Shown here: piece by piece, positions 1 through 9,481 of the stretch
How positions within the stretch are numbered: the first letter of the stretch is position 1
Layout of the letters: every line of letters starts with the position of its first letter
Made by a program: the position numbers and the translations under genes
Assembly: GCA_018398585.1 (NCBI GenBank)
Contig: JAGTTD010000020.1
Span: 23,160,350-23,224,349, forward strand
Direction: 5' to 3'
DNA from: Simmondsia chinensis
Lineage: Eukaryota; Streptophyta; Magnoliopsida; Caryophyllales; Simmondsiaceae
DNA: 64,000 bases
Notes under the pieces: generated by a model
Told to the model about the DNA's origin: nothing
Seen by the model: only the letters and a program-made list of their open reading frames with translations
The model's database searches: none

Positions 1-188
1 GATGAGATTGTGTATGGGGTTTGGGATTTAATTAAATATTATAATTCCAAATTTCATGGTGAACGAGGCATTCGTTTGGCTCCTGCGGTTTTTCCTTCTA
101 GTTAAGAGAGGGTTTCCACATAATTTTTTTTTTTTTTTTTTTTGAACTTTTGCTTCTGTTTGTATTTGATTGTGTGATTTCCCCAACA
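1..188 (+). mobile_element. Partial LTR (copia-like U5 end)
   Basis: The sequence ends in TTTCCCCAACA and contains the 'agagagggtttccac' and 'tttgcttctgtttgtatttgatt' blocks usual near the 3' end of plant copia LTRs. A similar stretch lies at 13.9-14.07 kb. No primer-binding site follows, so this looks like a solo or truncated LTR cut by the window edge. The family is inferred from resemblance only. Confidence 0.4.
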
Positions 189-226
189 AAAGCTTGTTAC
201 TAGATCGGATGTAAACTTCTTAACAG

Positions 227-334
227 GTCACACAAAAGCCAGAAGTTGAGGAAGAACCCAAGGAACCTAAAAAGATCGTGGAGGGACCGACAGCGGCAAA
301 TGTGGAGGGGGAGGTAGAGGCAGCGGTGGAGTAG
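227..334 (+). CDS. Possible terminal exon of an unidentified gene
   Basis: A pyrimidine-containing stretch ending TTAACAG precedes a 35-codon open frame that begins Val-Thr-Gln-Lys-Pro and ends Ala-Ala-Val-Glu before TAG. The peptide is almost all Glu, Lys, Pro, Val and Ala, like the charged tails of several plant proteins. The following 100 bases are AT-rich and could be a 3' UTR. The remaining exons would lie left of the window, with the LTR at 1-188 inside the intron. No family is recognisable, and chance is a real alternative. Confidence 0.3.
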   Translation, partial: VTQKPEVEEEPKEPKKIVEGPTAANVEGEVEAAVE

Positions 335-2236
335 AGAGTCTTTCACGCATTAGGTTTGTTGCTGTTATTGTATGTACTGGTATGGTGTAATTTTCATGTA
401 TGTCATGTACGGGTATATCACAATCAATATAATAAGATATCTTGAGATTTAAAGAATTTATAGTTTTGGTACACACAACTTGACCGAGATTTCTTTTGAG
501 GCAGCGCATACGAATCACGTACGTCAATCCAAGTCCAGTGGAACACATTGGAACACTTTAAAGCCTGGATGATCGATCTGGATATCAAGGATCTCTCTAT
601 TAGAAATACTATCATCCTATTCAAATGTGATGGCGTTATGATGTTGAGAATTCAGCCTTCGGAAGAAAGTCATCCATGCTAAGTACGACTCTCCCGAACT
701 CCTTTTCCTCTACCCCCCCGCGTCACAGTAAGGATCTTCTGTGAGACATTTGCTTTGTCCAGTTCATTCTTGAACGCGTTCAATTAGTCCTAGCTTCGAA
801 TATGTGGTTCGGAGGTGGGTCGCCCCACAATACTGCTCTTTTTAGGCTTGATATGTGGTTAGGAGACTGTTGGTCAGAAACAATTCTCTTAGGTCCCGTT
901 TGGAGCATTGAATTGGAAACTAGAATTGGGGCATAAAATTTCAATTCTATTGTTTGGTTCACTTGCTGAAATTAGAATTACAATTCCATTGCCCAATTGC
1001 ATGGAATTAAATTTTAACTGAAAATCATATTTTCCAATTTTGTGGGGTGGGAGTAAGGAATTATACTTTCATATTAATCCAATTGACCCGAAACCCAAAA
1101 GCGACCTCACTGGATTAACTCAATCCGAAGATGAATGAAAATCGAAAGATTTAGACATAACTTAGAATTTGACCCGAATCTTGAAATCACCCAACTTGAA
1201 TGACTTGAACTGAAATCAGGTTAACTCAGCATCAGAAGTTACTCAACCCAATTGACTCGAAGCTCACGATGGCTCAAAGCCAAAAAATAAAATTACTTGA
1301 CTTGAAAGTGATATAAAAAAGATAAGCTGAAGTGGAATGACCTTTATCAACTTGACCCAATACTTAATAGGACTTAAACCCAAAATGACCCGACCCACCT
1401 TAAACTTAGTGTTAGATAACTTGAAATTTGAAATGATACAATTCTTTTGTCCCTAAACTAAGATAACTCAAGCTCGAAATTATGCAAATCAACTCAAACT
1501 CAATCCATTTTAACTTGAATCCCGAAAATACCTAACTCGATTAATTGAAAACCTTAGATAACTTCAATACCATATAATTCGACGCGAGACTCAATTTGAT
1601 TTGACTCAAAACTCGAATAACTCAAGCTCAAAGTGAATCGCTCCGACCACAATAACATGAACGGAATGTAAACCACTCCGACCATCGTGATTACTCGAAT
1701 CATTATCAAAGTAAATCCGAACATCCAATTCCTTCGATGAATCAAATAATGGAATTTTAATTCCATCAGAATTTTAATTACACCAATTTTATATAAAATA
1801 TGCTAATATAGTGAATATTAAGAATAATATAGACAAGCTATTTCGGTTTTTTTTTTTTTACAAAAATTTAACGAATACCTAAATAATAAATATTTAAACA
1901 AATAAATTTATAAAATAATTTAAATTTTAATAATTTTTTAAATAATTTAAAATTAAAAATTAAAAAAAAGGTCTCTCTCTCTCCAATAGCAATAGTGTTG
2001 TTTTTACAAAAATAAAAATATTTTTTCTTTTTATTACTTGGATGATTTAATAAAAATTTAATACATAAAAATGCAATAAATGTCCTTTAACATGTGCCCT
2101 AAGGACACATGTTAGAAATTCCGTTTTTTAAAAAACAGCATGGATCCTTACCTATTATTACGCTATTACTATACTACCCCTAAAACTAAGCAAACCTAAG
2201 GGCATTTTTGTAATTTGGCCTACCTAGTGTTGCCTA
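335..2236. other. No gene seen; degenerate repeat-like sequence
   Basis: There is no credible coding region. From about 1080 to 1700 the sequence is built from diverged short phrases such as ACTTGA, ACTCGAA and CAACTC, which suggests an old decayed tandem repeat or MITE. A single Harbinger-like end (GGTCCCGTTTGGA after TTA) stands near 894 with no partner. Confidence 0.5.
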
Positions 2237-2245
2237 TATAAAGGC

Positions 2246-3133
2246 GAGTTTTTTTAGCAAAAGGGCACTGTTTGAAAAAAAAAATTAGAAATTTGGTATG
2301 TTTTGAAAAATATTTGGCGAAGTGACACTATTTACTGTTCATTACTCGTTGCACGGCTTTTGGGTTGTCATGGACCGTTGCACGACGTCCCAAAAGCTGT
2401 GCACAGCAACTAACGCTGCACCCCATCCAGGATGTCATGCAGCCATGTTGCACGGCTTCCTGAAAGCCGTGCAACATATTGGGCCCAAATTGGGCCCTTG
2501 AACAAGGGCCCAATTCATTTATTTTTTGTTTTACAATTTTTTAATTTGAAATAATTTTTATTTTTATAATTTGATTCAGTAAATACATATACCTTTTAAA
2601 TTAAAAGATATATGTATAATATTATTTGAATTATTAATAAGAAAGATATAAATGAGGCACACAATTAAATGAGGAGATGATGATATATATTAAAACCACA
2701 TGAATCGAGATATTAAAATGTAAATGACTCAAATACTAATTATAATAATAACAATTATATATCGTATTACAATATCAAAAAATAAAAATAAAAAAAAGTA
2801 ATCTACATCTTAAGGAACAAAATTTGACGTGGACCTACGACTAGATTCAGCACGATGTTGCGAGGGTGTGGACTCCGTGTGAATCGAGTAACTGCGCCGT
2901 CGAGGAAATTCCCGTCTACTTCCTTCCGCAGCATGTAAAATATTATAGTCGACATCTTCGTCACGCCGAATTTGTCGGAACTCAAGTCCGTCACCCATAA
3001 TATCCATCGCAGTACTGCAAACTTGTTATTTTTAGCTGAAAACATCAACTTCTCTTCATTTAAATATGTCCCTTATTGATATCTTTCTTATTAATAGTAT
3101 AATAATACCATAGTTCCTGTATGAGATAGTTTA

Positions 3134-3205
<72 letters not shown>

Positions 3206-3563
3206 CACCATCTCCTCATTTAATTGTGTGCCTCATTTATAGCTCCTTATTAATAGTTTAAATAATAATATACATATATATTTTAATATATATTTAGTGA
3301 ATCAAATTATAAAAATAAAAATTATGTCAAATTAAAAAATTATTTTATTAAATTTTTAATTAAAAAAATGTAAAACAAAAATTAAGTAAATTGGGCCCTT
3401 GCCCAATCTGTTGCCCGGCTTCCGCTGCACGACGTAGTTGTTCGTGCACGCTTTTTAGCACGTCGAATAATGAACAGTAAATAATGCCAATTTGTTAAAT
3501 ATTTTTCAAAATATGTCAAATTTTTATTTTTTTTTTAAACAGTGTCCTTTTGCCCAAAAACTC
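2246..3563. mobile_element. Foldback Mutator-like element, copy 1
   Basis: The element is flanked by perfect 9-bp duplications TATAAAGGC (2237-2245 and 3564-3572). The ends are inverted repeats starting GAGTTTTT. Similarity between the arms extends for hundreds of bases, so almost the whole element folds on itself. A GC-rich block inside each arm carries repeated GTTGCACGGC and TTGCACGACG words that form small hairpins. A 9-bp duplication with long inverted repeats is typical of Mutator superfamily elements. No transposase is encoded. The copy at 35767-37028 shares the end sequence, GC-rich blocks and internal 'gatataaatgagg' segments. Confidence 0.8.
3138..3201. repeat. (TA)n microsatellite
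   Basis: An uninterrupted run of TA dinucleotides sits in the inner part of the foldback element at 2246-3563. Confidence 0.9.
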
Positions 3564-3612
3564 TATAAAGGCTCCTTTGTAGTGTTGTTTCCACCAGCTT
3601 CTTCTCCTTAAG

Positions 3613-4050
3613 GATGGTAATGGCGCGGGTAAAACCCATTATTTGCGAGTACCCGCCTTGTTTAGAGTGAGTAGCGGGTAATGGTTGGATGTACCCGCTC
3701 TATACCTGCTACGGGTATGGTTGGGTACGGGTATAATGTTGTACCCACCCCACCTCACTCCATACCCACCACATCCTCTCTATTTTGTATTTATTTAACT
3801 CTAAAATTAAAAATATGTGTTTAAATTTAATTATTTAAATTATTTATTAATGTTATAATTAAAAATATCATTTTAAAAATGGTATTAAATAATCAATATG
3901 GCTGGGTATGAATGACTGTTTTATACCCACATTAGAGCGGCTACAGGGCGGGTAATGGATATCCGTTGGATATCTACGGGTAATGGGACGGGTTTAAGTA
4001 TAGGATTGTACCCACAGGCGGGTAATCGGACGGATATGGGTATAAATTTG
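3613..4050. mobile_element. Partial hAT-like MITE (GCGGGTA-rich)
   Basis: The sequence opens GGATGGTAATGGCGCGGGTAAA and repeats words such as GCGGGTAATGG and TACCCGC, as does the complete element at 53821-54424. The right terminus and target-site duplication are not visible, so it is probably truncated beside the SINE at 4105. Confidence 0.35.
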
Positions 4051-4104
4051 AGTTGTATATTAGAATTATATGTTAATCTTTTACACCAAATTCTTAACTT
4101 TTCA

Positions 4105-4353
4105 ACAACAACAACAACAACAACAAACCCAGTGCCTCCAAGGGCTCCAGCCTAAGCAGGGTCTGGGGAGTAGATGTACGCAGCCTTCCCCCTTCAGGGG
4201 GCTACCCTGAAGAGAGGTTGTTTCCGAGGACCCCCAACCTGAGAAGCAGGTCCGCCGCATAGAGCATGTGACTTGACAGTAGGAGAGTAACAAATGAGTA
4301 GGGCAAAACACACGGCGAGCAAAACAACAAACACAAAGCAAGTAACAAATTCG
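4105..4353 (-). mobile_element. SINE with (TTG)n tail, non-5S head
   Basis: Read on the minus strand, the element ends in GCACTGGGTTTG followed by TTG repeats. It carries the block 'gaagggggaaggctgcgtacat' just upstream, the conserved 3' module of Au-type plant SINEs. TAACTTTTCA is duplicated at 4095-4104 and 4354-4363. The 5' part is pyrimidine-rich and shows neither 5S rRNA nor a clear tRNA match. It resembles the middle of the longer element at 8850-9251, so this is likely a 5'-truncated copy. Confidence 0.7.
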
Positions 4354-4429
4354 TAACTTTTCATTGATCTAAATGCCTCATTTGTTGGGGATTCTGATAT
4401 TGAACCCTGGAATTGGTGTAATGGCTCCA

Positions 4430-4790
4430 TAGGGGTGGCCATGGGCCGAGCCGGGCCCGCGGGCTTGGACCCTCTTTTTCTTTATATATATATATATATA
4501 TATAATATAATATAATATAATTATAATAGTTGCTTATAAAATTATAAATATATTTTATAAAATAAAATGTATTATAATTTGTTAAAAAAATATAATTATA
4601 ATAGTATATTATAAAATTACAAATATATTTATAAAATTAAATGTATTATAATTTACTAAAAATATAATTATAATAATATAAATATAAAATATAATCATAA
4701 AATAAATTATAATACTCAAACGGGTACTAAATATTGCGGGCAAAAGCCCCCAATGGGTTGGGCCCAAACCAAGCCTGGGCCTCCTCAGTT
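4430..4790. mobile_element. Decayed hAT-like fragment
   Basis: The left end TAGGGGTGGCC resembles other hAT-type termini in the window. It is followed by GGGCCGAGCC-type words and an AT-rich core. GC-rich words near 4735-4790 (GGGTTGGGCCC, GCCTGGGCC) may be the decayed right arm. No target-site duplication was found. Confidence 0.3.
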
Positions 4791-5298
4791 TTGAATCTTA
4801 TTCTTTTTTAGAACATTTTTCCCTTCATGTGCGTGCAGTAAATTTAATATTGACCTTATTATTATTATTATTATTTGGGAAAAACAAAGCTTTTACAAAA
4901 AGATATGATATACTCATGTATGATTCAGTTTTATACATTGAAAATTCAATCAAAAGTTCAGTAAGTTATAAAAAAAATTACATTTATAACAATTCTTTCT
5001 AAAATACTAACACAGTAAAGAGCGATATTATTCTATTTACGTGACTTTTCTTTAATGGACATTTTGCTAAAAATAATATGGGTTTGCCATCAAAGAAAAG
5101 CCCCATAAAGTATAATTTATATCATAATATTCTTTAGAAATTAACATAAATTTTACTATTATATTTAACCCAAATAATTTCAACTATACAGGAATTAAAT
5201 GAACATAATTAAAAATATAAAAATTTAAATTGATGCAATAAATAAAATATAGAGTTTTTTGTGTAAATAATTAGTATTATAAATTAATATTTAAATTT

Positions 5299-5848
5299 GG
5301 GTATTTTGTTGATAATTACCTATAATTTAGGTAATGTATCAGAAAACTATATAATTTTGTAATTTTTTAAAGTTACACCTAAACTTTTTAAATATTTTTG
5401 AATATCACACCTAATGCTGATACAGTTAATTTTTTGTTAAAATAAATACAAAATTATCAAACTATCCTTAATAAAACTTATTTTTTATCAATGAATTATA
5501 AACAAGTTTACAAATTAAGAACACTTCCAAATTTTTTTAGTGGCAAAAGCCTGTATTATTAGCGCACCGAACTCTTAACAATTTTACAAATTCAAAGGTG
5601 AAGGAAATTTTCATCATTTACAAAATATATTAGTTAATATAATTTAATTAAATTAAGTTAAACTTGGTGTTTTGATGCATTTATAGCCAAAATGTAACGT
5701 TTTATTTGACAAAAAGTTAACGGCGTGTGAATTATATGTAACATTGAAATTTTTGTAAAAAGTTTAGATATGACTTTACAAAATTAAAAAAGTAAGATAG
5801 TTTTTTAATATATCACCTAAAATATAAATAATTTTTAATAAAAACCCT
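5299..5848. mobile_element. Inverted-repeat MITE, Mutator-like (tentative)
   Basis: The two ends are similar in inverted orientation over roughly 120 bases (GGGTATTTTG...ACCTAAACTTTTT on the left, the complement on the right). Candidate 9-bp duplications TTTAAATTT and TACAAATTT match at seven positions. There is no coding content. AT-richness makes the boundary uncertain. Confidence 0.42.
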
Positions 5849-5860
5849 TACAAATTTAAA

Positions 5861-6397
5861 TGGTTATTTACATTTTAGTACCTCGACGTTTTTAAAAATA
5901 ATAAAAAGGACCCTGATCTTTTTGAATTATTAAAAAGGCATCTAAGTTTTTGTCGTATTAATAAAAAGGCCCCTCTCAAGCGTGATGACGTCATTTTCCA
6001 TTGACAGAGCTGAAGTGCCAATTGCTTTTTATTAATGCTATAATAAAATGACCTGAAATACGCTTCAACATCCTTATTATTACTTTATAAGCACAAAATT
6101 TAAATGTTATATTATATAAAATCTATCTATTTTCGCTTAATTTGTTTCAAATTATGGTTATTAAAATATATGTTTGTCATTTTACTGTAGTATTAATAAA
6201 AAATACAGCTGTCAAATTAGTTCTGTTGAGTAAAAATGATAGCATCATGTCAGAGAGAAGCCTTTTTATTAATGCGATAAAAATTTAGAAATTTTTTAAT
6301 TAATATGACAAATTTAAAGATCTTTTTAATAATTTAAAAAATTTATAAATTTTTTATTATTTTAAAAAATATAAAAATACTAAAATATAAATAATTC
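5861..6397. mobile_element. Inverted-repeat MITE, Mutator-like
   Basis: The termini TGGTTATTTACATTTTAG and its imperfect inverted partner are flanked by AAATTTAAA on both sides (5852-5860, 6398-6406). The arms continue with 'aataaaaaggc' units in inverted orientation. No transposase is present. It lies directly next to the element at 5299. Confidence 0.58.
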
Positions 6398-6406
6398 AAA
6401 TTTAAA

Positions 6407-7182
6407 CAGAGTATGGTGAACCTAATTTATATGACTACTTTGACATGCCCAATCCCATAGAGGTGACTTTTTACTTGGAACAATCAATTCATAAATTTTG
6501 TAACTATAAAGTCTTTAATGGAGTATATGATTTTAATAATTGTTATGTAAAAAAATATCTTAATATTTAGGTCTCGTTTGATGTGTTAGAAGTAAAAACG
6601 TAATACGAGCCAAAATGAGGTTGGAGGTGCTGATACAGATAGTCTCAGGCTTCATATTACATCGTTGGTACCTTTTGGCAAATTGGTACCCGCCTAGTCT
6701 CTGGCTCACCTAATCGGAAGGACGCCAGCTCATCAGGTCGCCAAGTCATCCTTTCGTCTAGTCATCTACCGCCAAGCATCCATTTATGCCACACGATCTC
6801 TCAAATAGCCTGCCAACCGCCATCTCGGTGTCAACCTCGTCTTCAATCCGCCACATCACCATTTAAAATGCTTGACTTAGATATTTTATCATATTTCGCG
6901 ATAAATAGGGTAGTAGTTTCATTAGGTCATTTATGCTTATTATTGATCATGATGTATTTTCTCTCTACCTCCTAATTCTCTCTATGTTTCTCCCCTCTTA
7001 TTCTATGTCTTCTCCCCTTTCAGTACTATCAATATAATACAAATCTTTACGTTTAATGCATGATTTGAGTGTCTATGTTTTCGGATTGGATCTCGTGAGC
7101 TCAGATTAATATCAATTTGGTCTGAATCGATTTGGTTCGTGTCAACATGTGAAGTAGAAATTAATGCACAGCATAAAATTTA
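6407..7182. other. No gene seen
   Basis: Non-coding sequence. A GTCTCGTTTGATGTG motif at about 6571 resembles one Harbinger-type end but has no partner. The 6660-6860 part is less AT-rich and pyrimidine-biased, with no open frame worth reporting. Confidence 0.5.
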
Positions 7183-7449
7183 GGGTCTTGTTTGGTTAAT
7201 AGGAAATTGACAGAATGCGAGAAGCAGAAATTGCTCAGCAATTTCCAATTCCTTCAAAATATATGACGTAACCTACCTAGCCTACATGTAAGTTCTATTT
7301 CCTTCGTTTTTTAGCAACTTCTCCGAGGAAGTTCCATTTCCCTTTCCAAACATCTTTTACCCACTTTCTGGAAAGTTGAAAAAAAAATTGAAATCCCAAA
7401 AAATACAACTTCTTGTAGGATTTTATTTATGTAGCAACCAAACGAAACC
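7183..7449. mobile_element. Tourist-like (PIF/Harbinger) MITE
   Basis: The ends GGGTCTTGTTTGGTT and, inverted, GGTTTCGTTTGGTT are flanked by TTA on each side (7180-7182, 7450-7452). The size (267 bp), three-base TTA duplication and TGTTTGGTT terminus fit Tourist-like MITEs. It is non-coding. Confidence 0.7.
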
Positions 7450-7623
7450 TTAAAACAATTTATTATTTTAGTATAGTTTCTCGTATGCATGGCGCGTAAA
7501 TAAATTTTTATTAAAACTTTGCTAGATCTTAACGAAAATTTAGTGAATTTCAACCTAAAGTATCTAAATAATAAAATTTTTAAATTTTTGAATACCTTAA
7601 TTTATATAAACACTTAAAATTTA

Positions 7624-8010
7624 GGGTTATTTAGGCCAAAAGTTCATGTGCTTTGCCCGTTATATCAATTTAGCCCTTGTACTTTTAGTTGTATCAATTT
7701 AGTTCTTATACAATTCAAATTGTGTCAATTTAGTCCTATAGTGGAAATTAAAGTTAAATTAATGATATAATTTTTAATGATTTGGTTATGTATAATACAA
7801 ATGACCTGATAAAAACTCATTCACTAACTCAATTTAAACTCACCGGAAACCCGAGTATTTAAAATTTTGTCACAACTTAATGCTAATTTTACTCTAGGGA
7901 CTAAATTGGAGCAAAGTAAATAGTATAGGGACTAAATTGATACAACTAAAAATATAAGAGCTAAATTAATATAATAGATAAAATACAGGAACTTTTCGCA
8001 TAAATAATCC
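7624..8010. mobile_element. Mutator-like MITE with perfect 9-bp duplication
   Basis: TAAAATTTA is duplicated exactly at 7615-7623 and 8011-8019. The ends are GGGTTATTTAGGCCAAAAG and, inverted, GGATTATTTATGCGAAAAG. The arms repeat the phrase 'tatcaatttag' in opposite orientations. It is non-coding. Confidence 0.7.
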
Positions 8011-8152
8011 TAAAATTTAATAACCTCAACAATAAATTTGAAAGAAAAAGGAGTTTCAACAAACTTTGCATGCCTTAATTAACTCCACGGAAATCACTAT
8101 GGTCGACCAACCAACCGAAAAGACAAACTAGTCATCTAGCTATGCCTCAAGG

Positions 8153-8677
8153 TAGGGGTGTACATCAGTCCAAGATTGGATTGAATCGAACTAGATCGGA
8201 CTAGGCTAAAACCCGAAGTACGTCAAATCATGACATTGAGGACCGGACCGATTATAGTGGAACAGTTTGGACCGATGTTTTATCTAACAAGTGCAATTAT
8301 AAGAAGAAAAATATTTTCATGCGAAAGTTGAAAATTAGAAAATAATATAATTTATACAATATGTAATTTAAGGATAATAATACGGGATACTTATATAATT
8401 ATTAAGTAATAAAAAGATAAATATTTAATTTTTTAAGATTTAGTATTTTCAGATACGTACATTATATATTTATTACATATTAAAATTATTTACCCAAAAT
8501 ATTTAATGCGTAATTGATATTGATCAATCTTCAGTCCGTTCTTCATGTTTTCCGGTCCTGGACCGCACCGGACCGAAGACTAACCCTATATACTAAGACC
8601 GAAGATCGGACTGATATATGGTCGGTCCGGTCCGATCCTTGACCGAAATGGACCGCAACGATTTTTGTTCACCCCGA
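8153..8677. mobile_element. hAT-type MITE (GGTCCGGTCC family), copy 1
   Basis: The element starts TAGGGGTGTACATC and ends GTTCACCCCGA. Eight-base flanks CCTCAAGG (8145-8152) and CCTCTAGG (8678-8685) differ at one base. Clusters of GGACCGGACCG words lie at both ends around an AT-rich core. An 8-bp duplication and a TAGGGGTG terminus fit the hAT superfamily. Confidence 0.75.
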
Positions 8678-8849
8678 CCTCTAGGATTAGAGACTTATGG
8701 TTCCGATATATAAGTTATTATTGTCAGCATAATAAATATTATTGTTAAAATAACGATATAATTTGAAGTGAGTATGGAGTTTAACACTTTTGTACAAGAA
8801 AAACTACAAAATAAGGAACATCTTATCATCATAAATACATTAAGTCACG

Positions 8850-9251
8850 ATACCCATTGCTGCCTAGCATAGGGGTAATATAGGGGTAACCGATGTAGCG
8901 GTATAAGATAGAGGAGCTTATTTCGGCTAGCATTAGTACCCTTACGATCATATATCTGCCTGTTTCGGTTGCGCGATATGTTTGTTGTCGTATCACCAAC
9001 TGCCTATTGCTACTTCATGCTTCCTTTATGCTTGTTATGTGCCGCTATATTTGCTGCTCTTACTCCTATACTTTTATGCTTTTATACTTTATCATGTATG
9101 TCCCTCTCTTCTTCTCAGGTTGGGGGTCCTCGGATACAGCCTCCTTTAAGGGAAACACCTTGAAGGGGTAATGTTGCATACATCCTCCCCTTTAGACCCT
9201 GCACATGCGGAAGCCCTTGAGATATTGGGTCGGTTTGTTGTTGTTGTTGTA
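8850..9251 (+). mobile_element. SINE with (TTG)n tail, long non-5S head
   Basis: The tail is TTGGGTCGGTTTG plus TTG repeats, preceded by the conserved 3' module (TTGGGGGTCCTCGG, then GAAGGGGTAATGTTGCATACATCC). The 5' half is unlike 5S rRNA. Its middle, a pyrimidine-rich run ending CTCTTCTTCTCAGG, matches the organisation of the element at 4105-4353. The 5' boundary is approximate and no target-site duplication was identified. Confidence 0.5.
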
Positions 9252-9401
9252 CCCATAAGAACAAGGTCTGAACCAACACGCATAACAACGTGTATAAATA
9301 CATGAAAAATGAATATATTTAAAAAGAAAAACATTTTATTATAACCAAAAAAGTGTAATTAATTCCCTACCAAATTTTCCCAACAATCTCACCACCAAGA
9401 C

Positions 9402-9421
9402 ATCTATATATATATATAATA
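9402..9421 (+). promoter_or_regulatory. Candidate TATA box of the GDSL gene
   Basis: A TATATATATATAATA stretch lies about 60-80 bases upstream of the start codon at 9482, a usual plant spacing given a short leader. AT-rich background makes this weak. Confidence 0.35.
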
Positions 9422-9481
9422 TCACACGCATAAAATTATCCAAAATAACCCAAAATTATATTCTAGTTAGAATTCAATTTT

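Noticed and set aside
894..910. Harbinger-like end GGTCCCGTTTGGA
   Set aside because: No inverted partner with TTA could be found within 1 kb.
6571..6590. Second Harbinger-like end GTCTCGTTTGATG
   Set aside because: Single terminus only, and the match to the consensus is poor.
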